DNA from: Plantactinospora sp039889035
Lineage (GTDB): Bacteria; Actinomycetota; Actinomycetes; Mycobacteriales; Micromonosporaceae
Direction of reading: 5' to 3'
NCBI GenBank assembly: GCA_039889035.1
Contig: JBDQQY010000004.1
Coordinates: forward strand, 1-64,000
DNA length: 64,000 nucleotides
Shown here piece after piece: positions 42,504 to 50,601 of the stretch. Below the pieces are notes generated by a model. It was not told the DNA's origin, ran no database searches, and saw nothing but the letters and a program-made list of their open reading frames with translations. Both the position numbers and the translations under genes were made by a program. Positions within the stretch are counted from its first letter, which is position 1. Each line of letters opens with the position of its first letter.

Positions 42504-43682
42504 GTGGACCTGTACGAATACCAGGGGCGTGAGCTGTTCGAGCGGCACGGACTGCCCGTGCTGGCCGGCGGTGTCGCGACGACCCCTGAGGAGGCCCGCG
42601 CGATCGCCGAGCGCCTCGGCGGCCGGGTGGTCGTCAAGGCTCAGGTGAAGGTCGGCGGCCGGGGCAAGGCGGGCGGCGTCAAGCTCGCCGAGGGGCCGGA
42701 CGAGGCGGTGGCCCGGGCCACCGACATCCTCGGCATGGACATCAAGGGCCACACGGTCAACAAGGTCATGCTGACGGTGACCGCGGACATCGCCGAGGAG
42801 TACTACTTCTCCTACCTGCTCGATCGTGCGAACCGCACCTTCCTCTGCATCGCCAGCGTGGCCGGCGGGATGGACATCGAGCAGGTGGCCGCCGAGACGC
42901 CGGAGCGGGTCGCCAAGGTGGCGATCGACGCAAACGCCGGGGTGGACGAGGCCAAGGCGCGGGAGATCGTGGAGGCGGCCGGCTTCCCGGCCGAGCTGAC
43001 CGACCAGGTCGTGTCGATCGCCGTACGCCTCTGGCAGGCGTTCGTGGCCGAGGACGCCACCCTGGTCGAGGTGAACCCGCTGGCCCGGACGACCGACGGC
43101 ACGGTGCTCTGCCTCGACGCGAAGGTCTCGCTCGACGAGAACGCCGGCTTCCGGCACCCCGACCACGAGGCGCTGGTCGACCAGGCGGCCGTGGACCCGC
43201 TGGAGCAGCGGGCCAAGGAGAAGGACCTCAACTACGTCAAGCTGGACGGCGAGGTCGGCATCATCGGCAACGGCGCCGGCCTCGTCATGTCCACCCTCGA
43301 CGTGGTGGCGTACGCGGGCGAGTCGTACGGCGGCGTCAAGCCGGCGAACTTCCTCGACATCGGCGGTGGCGCGAGCGCCGCGGTGATGGCGAACGGGTTG
43401 GAAATCGTACTCTCCGACCCGTCGGTGCGCAGCGTCTTCGTCAACGTCTTCGGCGGCATCACCGCCTGCGACGAGGTCGCCAACGGCATCATCCAGGCGC
43501 TGGCCCTGCTCGCCGAGCGCGGCGAGACGGTCGACAAGCCCCTCGTGGTACGCCTCGACGGCAACAACGCGGAGGCCGGGCGGGCCATCCTCGACGGCGC
43601 CGCCAACCCGCTGGTGCAGCGGGTGGACACTATGGATGGCGCGGCCCAGCGGGCCGCCGAGCTCGCGGCTGCGGGGGTCTGA
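42504..43682 (+). CDS. sucC: Succinate-CoA ligase (ADP-forming) subunit beta
   Basis: 392 aa from GTG 42504, directly at the conserved VDLYEYQGRELFERHGLPVL. An ATP-grasp domain (VVKAQVKVGGRGKAGGVKLA) is followed by the CoA-ligase part with GNGAGLVMSTLDVVAYAGES and FVNVFGGITACDEVANGI. Together with SucD it converts succinyl-CoA to succinate with substrate-level phosphorylation in the TCA cycle. The RBS is weak. sucD starts 1 nt after the stop. Confidence 0.98.
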   Translation: MDLYEYQGRELFERHGLPVLAGGVATTPEEARAIAERLGGRVVVKAQVKVGGRGKAGGVKLAEGPDEAVARATDILGMDIKGHTVNKVMLTVTADIAEEYYFSYLLDRANRTFLCIASVAGGMDIEQVAAETPERVAKVAIDANAGVDEAKAREIVEAAGFPAELTDQVVSIAVRLWQAFVAEDATLVEVNPLARTTDGTVLCLDAKVSLDENAGFRHPDHEALVDQAAVDPLEQRAKEKDLNYVKLDGEVGIIGNGAGLVMSTLDVVAYAGESYGGVKPANFLDIGGGASAAVMANGLEIVLSDPSVRSVFVNVFGGITACDEVANGIIQALALLAERGETVDKPLVVRLDGNNAEAGRAILDGAANPLVQRVDTMDGAAQRAAELAAAGV

Positions 43683-43683
43683 G

Positions 43684-44571
43684 ATGGCAATCTGGCTGAC
43701 CAAGGAGTCCAAGGTCGTCGTCCAGGGGATGACCGGCTCCGAGGGGATGAAGCACACCCGGCGGATGCTGGCCGCCGGCACCAACGTGGTGGGCGGGGTC
43801 AACCCGCGCAAGGCCGGCCAGAAGGTCGCCTTCGACACGGTCGAGCTGCCGGTCTTCGCCAACGTCGCCGAGGCGATGGCGGCCACCGGTGCGGACGTGA
43901 GCGTCATCTTCGTACCGCCGCAGTTCACCCGGGGCGCCGTGGTCGAGGCGATCGACGCCGGCATCCCGCTCGCCGTGGTGATCACCGAGGGCGTACCGGT
44001 ACACGACACCGCCGCCTTCTGGGCCTACAACCTGGCGCAGGGGGAGCGGACCCGGATCGTCGGGCCGAACTGCCCCGGCATCGCCTCGCCGGGCGCCGCC
44101 AACGCCGGCATCATCCCGGCCGACATCACCGGCACGGGCCGGATCGGCCTGGTCAGCAAGAGCGGGACGCTGACCTACCAGATGATGTACGAGCTGCGCG
44201 ACATCGGCTTCTCCACCTGCGTCGGCATCGGTGGTGACCCGATCATCGGCACCACCCACATCGACGCGCTCGCGGCGTTCCAGGCAGACCCGGAGACCGA
44301 CGCCATCGTGATGATCGGCGAGATCGGCGGCGACGCCGAGGAGCGGGCGGCCGAGTTCATCAAGGCCAACGTCACCAAGCCGGTGGTGGGCTACATCGCC
44401 GGCTTCACCGCGCCGCCCGGCAAGACCATGGGGCACGCCGGGGCCATCATCTCCGGTTCGGCCGGCACCGCCGACGCGAAGAAGGCCGCCCTGGAGGCGG
44501 TCGGGGTCAAGGTCGGCAAGACGCCGAGCGAGACCGCGCGGCTGATGCGGGAGCTGATGTCCGGCAACTGA
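43684..44571 (+). CDS. sucD: Succinate-CoA ligase (ADP-forming) subunit alpha
   Basis: 295 aa. A CoA-binding Rossmann domain (VVVQGMTGSEGMKHTRRMLA) is followed by the ligase domain with the active-site histidine in GFTAPPGKTMGHAGAII (phosphohistidine loop) and GPNCPGIASPGAANAGIIP. Its ATG follows the sucC TGA by one base (TGAGATG), so the subunits are coupled for 1:1 synthesis. The operon is closed by a strong hairpin. Confidence 0.98.
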   Translation: MAIWLTKESKVVVQGMTGSEGMKHTRRMLAAGTNVVGGVNPRKAGQKVAFDTVELPVFANVAEAMAATGADVSVIFVPPQFTRGAVVEAIDAGIPLAVVITEGVPVHDTAAFWAYNLAQGERTRIVGPNCPGIASPGAANAGIIPADITGTGRIGLVSKSGTLTYQMMYELRDIGFSTCVGIGGDPIIGTTHIDALAAFQADPETDAIVMIGEIGGDAEERAAEFIKANVTKPVVGYIAGFTAPPGKTMGHAGAIISGSAGTADAKKAALEAVGVKVGKTPSETARLMRELMSGN

Positions 44572-44588
44572 GCCGTCGACGTGTTGGT

Positions 44589-44620
44589 CCGGGGTGGTCG
44601 GCGTGCGCCGGCCACCCCGG
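44589..44620 (+). terminator. Hairpin terminator of sucCD
   Basis: CCGGGGTGG / CCACCCCGG outer stem and CGGCG/CGCCG inner stem with a TG loop, starting 17 bp after the sucD stop. Confidence 0.8.
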
Positions 44621-44785
44621 TTCCGTCCCGGCCGGGAGGCCGGGCCCCGTACGGTGGGAGGCGGGGCTCTGTGCGGAGGCAGGGCACTGTGCCCAGGGAG
44701 GCGGCTCTGTGCCAGGGAGTCGGGCCGGACAGTTTCGGGACCGCCCCGGCTCCGCCGGGCCGATCCTGGTGGAGTCCGGATTCCT

Positions 44786-44805
44786 CCCGGGCCTGAAGGC
44801 CGGGG
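44786..44805 (-). repeat. Short hairpin resembling an IS200/IS605-type right-end or degenerate MITE
   Basis: On the minus strand CCCCGGCCTTCAGGCCCGGG (8-bp stem with one mismatch, loop TTCA) is flanked by GAGGATG and GAGGAATC. From memory, CCCCGGCCTTCAGGCCGGGG hairpins of this kind mark ends of tnpB-carrying IS605 elements in actinobacteria. No transposase is present. The rest of the 44621-44864 spacer is a run of short CTGTGC/GGGAGGC repeats without a gene. Confidence 0.35.
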
Positions 44806-44864
44806 CATCCTCCGGAGATCCCGGTGAACCCGGCCGACCCGCCGCCGTGCCAGAGTAGGTGCTG

Positions 44865-46235
44865 ATGCCTCCACCCACCGTTCCGGACCGGCCGCGCCGG
44901 TCGGAGACCGAACCGGACCCGCCGGAGACCGAACCGGTCGCACCGGCCGCGCCCGCCGGTGCCGCGCGATCGGCCGGACGGCCCGGGCCGGCGGACGGCC
45001 GGGAGCCGCGCCGGAGCGGGCCGGCCGGGGAGCGCCGGGTGCCCCGGCCGAGGTCGGGCAGGGCGGGACGTCCCGGCCGGGCTCCGCTGGCGGTCGCGGC
45101 GGCGGTCGCCGCCGGCTGGGCGGCCCTGATCGGCTATCTGCCGGTCGCCGTGGTGCTGGGGGCGGCCCGGTTCGCCGAGGGCAGCGGCGAGGTCGTCGGC
45201 GCCGCCCGGCTGGGCCTGGCCGGATGGCTGCTCGGGCACGGCGTACCGCTGCACACCGATGCCGGGCCGTTCGGCCTGCCGCCGCTCGCTCTCGCCATGC
45301 TGGCGGCCTGGCGGCTGAACCGGGCCGGCGTGCACGTCAGCCGGGCGGTCCGGGTCCGGGAACGGCCGACAGCCGGCCGGGCGCTCGCCGTCGCGGTGGC
45401 GGTCGGCGTCGGGTACGGGGTACTCGGCGCCCTGGCCGCGCTGCTGCTCGGCGGTACCGGGCCGACCGCCGACCCGGTACGGGCCGGGCTGACGCTGACC
45501 GGCTTCGGCACTCTCGCCGCGCTGTTCGGTGCGGCCCGGGCCAGCGGTGTGCTGGTGGCGGTGGCCCGGCGTACTCCGCTGGTGTTCCGGGACGGGCTGC
45601 GCACCGGGGTGGTCGCCGCCCTGCTGCTGCTCGGGGCCGGAGCCGGGGCGGCCGGGCTGGCGGTGGCCACCGGCGGCGGCGAGGCCGGCGACATGATCGG
45701 GGCCTACCGCACCGGTGTGCCGGGCCAGGCGGGCATCACCCTGATCAGCCTCGGCTACGCGCCGAACGCCGCGGTCTGGGCCGCCAGCTATCTCCTCGGG
45801 CCGGGTTTCGCGGTCGGCACCGACACGGTGGTCCGGACCTCCGAGGTATCCATCGGAGCGCTGCCGGCCGTACCCCTGCTGGCCGGGCTGCCGCAGGGGC
45901 CGCTCGGCGGGGTCGGTGGCGCCGTGCTGGCCGTGCCGGTGCTGGCCGGCATGGCCGCAGGCTGGCTGCTCGCGCGCCGTCGGGCGCGTTCCGCGGCCGA
46001 GCGGAACGCGCCACCGCCCGGCTGGGCCGCGCTGCTCGGCGCGGCCGCGGTCGGCGGTCCGGTCGCCGGGGTGGTACTCGGCGTGGCGGCCCTGCTCTCC
46101 GGCGGCCCGCTCGGCGGCGGCCGGCTCGCCGAGGTGGGACCGGCCTACTGGCAGGTCGCCGCCGGGGCGACCGTCGTCGTGCTGGTCGGCACCCTGATCG
46201 GCGCCGCCGCGACCCGGGCCGTGGCCCGAGGCTGA
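44865..46235 (+). CDS. perM: DUF6350 multi-spanning membrane protein, PerM-like cell division protein
   Basis: 456 aa. A Pro/Arg-rich cytoplasmic N-terminus of ~70 residues is followed by about ten hydrophobic helices (for example LAVAAAVAAGWAALIGYLPV, LAVAVAVGVGYGVLGALAAL). SLGYAPNAAVWAASYLLGPGFAVG and GTDTVVRTSEVS are the conserved middle part. In M. tuberculosis the DUF6350 protein PerM lies between sucCD and purN-purH and supports cell division under stress; the identical context here backs the call. The start is ATG 44865; GTG 44859 is also in frame. Confidence 0.85.
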   Translation: MPPPTVPDRPRRSETEPDPPETEPVAPAAPAGAARSAGRPGPADGREPRRSGPAGERRVPRPRSGRAGRPGRAPLAVAAAVAAGWAALIGYLPVAVVLGAARFAEGSGEVVGAARLGLAGWLLGHGVPLHTDAGPFGLPPLALAMLAAWRLNRAGVHVSRAVRVRERPTAGRALAVAVAVGVGYGVLGALAALLLGGTGPTADPVRAGLTLTGFGTLAALFGAARASGVLVAVARRTPLVFRDGLRTGVVAALLLLGAGAGAAGLAVATGGGEAGDMIGAYRTGVPGQAGITLISLGYAPNAAVWAASYLLGPGFAVGTDTVVRTSEVSIGALPAVPLLAGLPQGPLGGVGGAVLAVPVLAGMAAGWLLARRRARSAAERNAPPPGWAALLGAAAVGGPVAGVVLGVAALLSGGPLGGGRLAEVGPAYWQVAAGATVVVLVGTLIGAAATRAVARG

Positions 46236-46255
46236 CCGGCCGGTCCGGAACATGC

Positions 46256-46288
46256 TTGGGGCGCCCCGGAAACTCCGGGACGCCCCAA
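46256..46288. terminator. Bidirectional hairpin between perM and the DUF4190 gene
   Basis: TTGGGGCG, one mismatch, CCCGG, AAACT loop, CCGGG, CGCCCCAA: 8 + 5 bp stem between convergent genes. Confidence 0.8.
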
Positions 46289-46334
46289 CGCGGCTGTCAC
46301 GACGCCGGACGGCCGTACCTCGCCCGGCCGGTCG

Positions 46335-46958
46335 TCACGGGGTGTAGCCGAAACCGTTGACGTTCAGCACGACCGCGAGGATCACGTTGAGCACCCCGAG
46401 GAGCAGGCCGACGGCACCGCAGATCAGACCGGCCAGGGCCTGACCCCCGTTGCTGGCCTCACCCCGGCTGGCCTTGCCCCGGCCGAGGATGCCGAGCACG
46501 ACGCCGGCGATGCCCGCGACGATGCCGAGCGCGGCACAGCAGGCCGCCGGAATCGAGACGATGCCGACGATCATCGCGACCAGGCCGAGGGTGTTGTTCT
46601 GCCCGCCGGCCGGTGCGTATCCGCTGGTCTGGTAACCGGGTGCCGCACCATAGGGCTGGCCCGGCATCGGCTGCTGCTGACCGTACGGGTCCTGGTACGG
46701 CTGCTGCGCGTCCTGGTACTGCGGCTGCCCGTACGGCTGGCCCGACGTGGGCTGCCCGTACGGCGGCTGCCCCGGGGTCGGCTGCCCGTACGGCTGGCCC
46801 GACGTGGGTTGCCCGTACGGCTGGCCCGAGGTCGGTTGCCCGTACGGCTGGCCCGAGGTGGGCTGCGGCGGCTGCGCGTACGGATCCTGGTGCTGTGGTG
46901 CGTTCGGATCCGACGGCTGCTGCCCGTACGGGTCCTGGCCTGGGTAGCCGGGCTGCAT
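46335..46958 (-). CDS. DUF4190 membrane protein with PYGQPTSGQ repeats
   Basis: 207 aa. Residues 1-~120 are Gln/Pro/Gly/Tyr-rich with five or so repeats of SGQPYGQPT. The C-terminal ~85 residues have two TM helices separated by GILGRGKASRGEASNGG (TLGLVAMIVGIVSIPAACCA; LICGAVGLLLGVLNVILAV), the DUF4190 pattern. Function unknown; such proteins with disordered Gln/Tyr-rich cytoplasmic tails are common in actinobacterial envelopes. It shares the N-terminus MQPGYP with the next gene upstream (29-bp gap, same strand), so both are probably expressed together. Confidence 0.85.
   Translation of the reverse strand: MQPGYPGQDPYGQQPSDPNAPQHQDPYAQPPQPTSGQPYGQPTSGQPYGQPTSGQPYGQPTPGQPPYGQPTSGQPYGQPQYQDAQQPYQDPYGQQQPMPGQPYGAAPGYQTSGYAPAGGQNNTLGLVAMIVGIVSIPAACCAALGIVAGIAGVVLGILGRGKASRGEASNGGQALAGLICGAVGLLLGVLNVILAVVLNVNGFGYTP
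46738..46866. repeat. Tandem 27-bp coding repeats
   Basis: Units beginning TGGCCCGA(C/G)GT(G/C)GG at 46738, 46795, 46822 and 46849, with one 30-bp variant at 46765-46794. They encode the QPYGQPTSG repeats of the overlapping DUF4190 protein. Confidence 0.85.
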
Positions 46959-46987
46959 GACAAGACTCCTTCGACAGGTCTTTCAGA

Positions 46988-47278
46988 CTAGATGCTCGAC
47001 GCCGAGTTCGCGCTGATGACGAAGCTGATGACGCAGCAGATCAGCGAGACCGCCCAGATGCAGATGCCGATGATCAGGGCCAGCTTCGACCACTTGCGGG
47101 ACTCGGCGGCGGCGGCCTGGGCCGCCGGGTAGTTCCCCTGCTGCAGCAGCGGGTTCACCTTGGAGGCGTTGATGATGGCCGGGATGGCCAGCGGCCAGAA
47201 CAGGAAGATCGCGACGATGGACATCGTCATGTTGTTGTTGATCTCTTGCGGCGGGTGTGAGGGGTAACCGGGTTGCAT
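46988..47278 (-). CDS. CD225/dispanin family small membrane protein
   Basis: 96 aa, two TM helices: SIVAIFLFWPLAIPAIINAS and LALIIGICIWAVSLICCVIS. Between them is KVNPLLQQGNYPAAQAAAAESRKW, the dispanin-type loop (conserved basic/Ala motif before helix 2). In eukaryotes dispanins (IFITM) reshape membranes; the bacterial role is unknown. N-terminus MQPGYPSHPPQE resembles that of the downstream DUF4190 protein. Divergent from purN-purH. Confidence 0.85.
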   Translation of the reverse strand: MQPGYPSHPPQEINNNMTMSIVAIFLFWPLAIPAIINASKVNPLLQQGNYPAAQAAAAESRKWSKLALIIGICIWAVSLICCVISFVISANSASSI

Positions 47279-47494
47279 GTGTGTTGGGCTCCTTGGCCTG
47301 CACTCAGCGCATGTATGAAATTACCGAGGGGCTATCTCCTGGGGCAGGTCACTGCCCCGAGCGTCCGGCAGCGTACCTAATCAGCGCCACTTTGGTGGCC
47401 CGCTCGCCGCCCGACATGCCGATCGTGATCGACGCCGCTCCGTTCGGCGACGTGCTCGGGTCGCGCCGCCGGGGAGCCGACCTGACCTGCCCGA

Positions 47495-47500
47495 TAGGGT
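47495..47500 (+). promoter_or_regulatory. -10 box of a leaderless purN-purH promoter
   Basis: TAGGGT ends exactly 6 nt before the GTG start at 47507, the classical spacing to a +1 at the first base of the start codon; no RBS. Confidence 0.65.
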
Positions 47501-47506
47501 GCTGGG

Positions 47507-49705
47507 GTGACTGAGCCCGCGTCGGCAGCCCGCATCGTCGTCCTCGTCTCCGGCTCCGGGAGCAACCTCCAGGCCCTGCTCGACGCCGGTGCGGACCCGG
47601 CCTACGGCGCCCGGGTGGTCGCCGTCGGCGCCGACCGGGACGGCATCACCGGGCTCGACCGGGCCGCCGCGGCCGGGGTACCCACCTTCGTCGCCCCGGT
47701 CAAGGCGTACCCGACGCGGGAGGACTGGGACCGCGCGCTCACCGCGCACGTCGCCGGGTACGAGCCCGACCTGGTCGTCTCGGCCGGCTTCCTCAAGCTC
47801 GTCGGCCCGCACTTCCTGGCGGCCTTCGGCGACCGGTACGTCAACACGCACAACTCGCTGCTGCCCGCCTTTCCCGGCATGCACGGCCCGCGCGACGCCC
47901 TCGGCTACGGAGTCAAACTCGCCGGGGCCACCCTGTTCTTCGTCGACGCCGGTGTGGACACCGGGCCGATCATCGCCCAGGTGGCGGTGCCGGTGCTCGA
48001 CGACGACGACGAGGAGACCCTCACCGAGCGGATCAAGGTGGCCGAGCGACGACAGCTCGTCACGCAGGTCGGCCGGCTGCTCCGGGAGGGTTGGACGATC
48101 ACTGGAAGGAAGGTCACGATCGGAGTGAGCGACACGAGTTCCGGCGCGGACGGCCGGCGGCCGATCAGGCGCGCGCTGGTCAGCGTCTACGACAAGACCG
48201 GCCTGGTGGAGTTGGCCCGGGCGCTGCACGGCGGTGGAGTCGAGATCGTCTCCACCGGCAGCACGGCGGCGAGCATCGAGGGGGCCGGGATACCGGTCAC
48301 CCCGGTCGAGTCGCTGACCGGGTTCCCCGAGGTGCTCGACGGCCGGGTCAAGACGCTGCACCCGAAGGTGCACGCCGGGCTCCTGGCCGACCTGCGGCTG
48401 GAGCGGCACGCGGCGCAACTCGGCGAGCTGGGCATCGCCCCGTTCGACCTGCTGGTGTCGAACCTCTACCCGTTCACCGAGACGGTCGCCTCCGGTGCGG
48501 ACTTCGACGAGTGCGTCGAGCAGATCGACATCGGTGGGCCGGCGATGGTCCGGGCGGCCGCCAAGAACCACGCCTCGGTGGCGGTGGTGACGTCGGTGTC
48601 GGCGTACCCGTCGGTGCTGGCAGCGCTGGCCGACGGCGGGTTCAGCGCCGGGCAGCGCCAACAGCTCGCGGCCCGCGCCTTCGCGGACATCGCCGAGTAC
48701 GACGTGGCGGTGGCGAACTGGTTCGCGGTGCGTACCGGGCCGGAGGAGCAGGAGTGGCCGGTCTTCGCCGGTCAGGTGCTGACCGCGCCCACGCCGCTGC
48801 GGTACGGCGAGAACCCGCACCAGGCGGCGGTGCTCTACGTCGACCCGGCGTCCCCGCCCGGGCTGGCCCAGGCCGAGCAGTTGCACGGCAAGGAGATGTC
48901 CTACAACAACTACGTCGACGCGGACGCGGCCTGGCGGGCGGTGAACGACTTCGCCGACCGGCCGGCGGTGGCGATCATCAAGCACGCCAACCCGTGCGGC
49001 ATCGCGGTCGGCGCCGATGTGGCGCAGGCGCACCGCCGGGCGCACGCCTGCGACCCGGTCTCCGCGTTCGGCGGGGTGATCGCGGTCAACCGGCCGGTCT
49101 CGGTCGAGATGGCGCAGCAGGTCGCCGAGGTCTTCACCGAGGTACTGGTGGCACCCGACTTCGCGCCGGGTGCGGTGGACGTGCTCTCCGGCAAGAAGAA
49201 CATCCGGCTGCTGCGGGCGCCCGCCTGGGCGCCGTACCCGGCGGAGTGGCGCCCGGTCAGCGGCGGCGCGCTGGTGCAGATGGCCGACCGGGTGGACGCG
49301 CCCGGCGACGATCCGGCCGGCTGGCGGCTGGTCACCGGCGAGCCTGCCGACCCGGCGACCCTGGCCGACCTCGCCTTCGCCTGGCGGGCCGTCCGGGCGG
49401 TGAAGAGCAATGCCATCCTGCTCGCCAGCGAGGGCGCGACCGTCGGAGTGGGGATGGGGCAAGTCAACCGGGTCGACTCGGCACACCTGGCGGTCTCCCG
49501 GGCCGGCGCCGAACGGGTCCGGGGCGCGGTCGCCGCCTCGGACGCGTTCTTCCCGTTCCCGGACGGGCTCCAGGTGCTGATCGACGCCGGGGTCCGGGCG
49601 GTCGTCCAGCCCGGCGGCTCGGTACGCGACGAGGAGGTCGTCGCGGCGGCCACGGCGGCCGGGATCACCATGTACTTCACCGGTACCCGGCACTTCTTCC
49701 ACTGA
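47507..49705 (+). CDS. purN-purH: Continuous PurN-PurH reading frame: GAR formyltransferase joined to AICAR formyltransferase/IMP cyclohydrolase
   Basis: 732 aa with no stop between two complete enzymes. Residues 1-~206 are PurN: VLVSGSGSNLQALLDAG, AGFLKLVGP, catalytic Asn/His in VNTHNSLLPAFPG and the Asp in DAGVDTGPIIAQ. Residues ~207-732 are PurH: RRALVSVYDKTGLVELARAL, the MGS/cyclohydrolase part, the AICARFT Lys-His in AIIKHANPCGIA, and the end YFTGTRHFFH. Normally these are two genes. Here PurN's usual end (GRKVTIG) runs in frame into V-S-D-T-S-S, the expected PurH start. Either a fusion enzyme is made, or PurH is also initiated internally at GTG 48125, or a frameshift hides a GTGA overlap. 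Steps 3, 9 and 10 of purine synthesis; 10-formyl-THF comes via folD. Confidence 0.93.
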   Translation: MTEPASAARIVVLVSGSGSNLQALLDAGADPAYGARVVAVGADRDGITGLDRAAAAGVPTFVAPVKAYPTREDWDRALTAHVAGYEPDLVVSAGFLKLVGPHFLAAFGDRYVNTHNSLLPAFPGMHGPRDALGYGVKLAGATLFFVDAGVDTGPIIAQVAVPVLDDDDEETLTERIKVAERRQLVTQVGRLLREGWTITGRKVTIGVSDTSSGADGRRPIRRALVSVYDKTGLVELARALHGGGVEIVSTGSTAASIEGAGIPVTPVESLTGFPEVLDGRVKTLHPKVHAGLLADLRLERHAAQLGELGIAPFDLLVSNLYPFTETVASGADFDECVEQIDIGGPAMVRAAAKNHASVAVVTSVSAYPSVLAALADGGFSAGQRQQLAARAFADIAEYDVAVANWFAVRTGPEEQEWPVFAGQVLTAPTPLRYGENPHQAAVLYVDPASPPGLAQAEQLHGKEMSYNNYVDADAAWRAVNDFADRPAVAIIKHANPCGIAVGADVAQAHRRAHACDPVSAFGGVIAVNRPVSVEMAQQVAEVFTEVLVAPDFAPGAVDVLSGKKNIRLLRAPAWAPYPAEWRPVSGGALVQMADRVDAPGDDPAGWRLVTGEPADPATLADLAFAWRAVRAVKSNAILLASEGATVGVGMGQVNRVDSAHLAVSRAGAERVRGAVAASDAFFPFPDGLQVLIDAGVRAVVQPGGSVRDEEVVAAATAAGITMYFTGTRHFFH
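48104..48127 (+). promoter_or_regulatory. Possible internal ribosome binding site and GTG start of purH
   Basis: GGAAGGAAGG (48104-48113) lies 11 nt before an in-frame GTG (48125-48127) that starts VSDTSSGADGRRPIRRALVS. It would give a separate 526-residue PurH. A TGA in the +1 frame (48126-48128) overlaps this GTG. Confidence 0.5.
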
Positions 49706-49729
49706 CCCACTTCACCGGTCGACCACGCG

Positions 49730-49798
49730 ACCGGCGCGGGACCTCCGGCGGCCGGCGGTGCCCCCTCGGCACCCCGGACGCCGGGGACCCGCGCCGGT
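49730..49798. terminator. Large compound hairpin between purH and the lipoprotein gene
   Basis: ACCGGCGCGGG / CCCGCGCCGGT 11-bp outer stem enclosing an inner GGTGCC/GGCACC hairpin, between two convergent genes. Confidence 0.6.
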
Positions 49799-49889
49799 TC
49801 GCGCCAACCGAGTCGCGCCGGGGACCGCCGGGAATCTCCCGCACCGGTCCCCGCGCGGCCAGCCCGGCGGCGAGGTGCCGTCGCGCCGG

Positions 49890-50417
49890 TCAGCCGACCC
49901 CGAGCAGCGCGCTGCCGGTCGCGCCGCCGGACCGGCTGGCCCGTACGGTCCAGCAGCCGGCGACCGGGAAGTTCCAGCCGGTACCCCACTCGTCACCGGG
50001 TCTGGTCCAGGTGCTTCCGCCGTGCCCGGTGGGTCCCCAGACCGGTTCGATGGTGACCCCGTCCGGGCCGGTGGCCTGGATGCTGAGGGTGCCGGAGCCG
50101 GTCATCCGCCACACGATCTTCTCGTCCCGTCCGGTGCGCAGGCCCGGGCCGCCGCGCGGAAAGAGCAGTCCCCAGAACGAGTTCCCGGCGTCCGCCACGC
50201 CCTGCACCTCGAGCGGGTCGTCCGGCGAGCCCGCCCCGCCCGTGCAGGTGCCGGCCGGTTCGGCGGCGGCTCCGCTCGCGGGCACCGGTCCCGCGCCGGT
50301 CCCGGGCGACGGCGGCGCGACGGTCGGGCCGGCGGTGCCCGGGCCCTCGTCGCCGCAACCGAGCAGCGGAACCGTCGAGGCCACCAGGGCGAGCGTCACG
50401 AGCAGTCTTCGCACCAT
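49890..50417 (-). CDS. Lipoprotein of unknown function
   Basis: 175 aa from ATG 50417. A signal peptide with lipobox (MVRRLLVTLALVASTVPLLG then C21) is followed by a Pro/Ala/Gly-rich stretch and a compact ~110-residue domain with several Trp (SFWGLLFPRGGPG, KIVWRMTGSGTLSIQATGPD, EWGTGWNFPVAGCWTVRASR). Two further cysteines (GTCTGG and AGCWTV) could pair. The ending CWTVRASRSGGATGSALLGV resembles a beta-sandwich strand series. No family recognised. There is no RBS between the ATG and a strong hairpin ending 7 nt upstream, so expression may be leaderless or structure-dependent. Confidence 0.75.
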   Translation of the reverse strand: MVRRLLVTLALVASTVPLLGCGDEGPGTAGPTVAPPSPGTGAGPVPASGAAAEPAGTCTGGAGSPDDPLEVQGVADAGNSFWGLLFPRGGPGLRTGRDEKIVWRMTGSGTLSIQATGPDGVTIEPVWGPTGHGGSTWTRPGDEWGTGWNFPVAGCWTVRASRSGGATGSALLGVG

Positions 50418-50423
50418 GTAGAC

Positions 50424-50460
50424 GAGAGCCCGGAAACCATTGTGTGGTTCCCGGGCTCTC
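50424..50460 (-). terminator. Strong hairpin between oppF copy 2 and the lipoprotein gene
   Basis: GAGAGCCCGGAAACCA / TGGTTCCCGGGCTCTC: 16-nt arms with one mismatch and a 5-nt loop. It can end the preceding ABC operon, but its foot is only 7 nt from the lipoprotein ATG, so it may instead occlude or shape that gene's start. Confidence 0.65.
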
Positions 50461-50601
50461 CACCCCCGCCGTCCGCTCGGTCCTGCCTCGCGCTCGGCGT
50501 CCATTCCTTCCGGAGCGGTCCTGCCGCCCGGTCGGTCCTTGCACTCCCGCCCGTCGATCCCGCCGACCGCCGCCCGGCAGGGGCGATCCGGCCGGGCCGG
50601 G

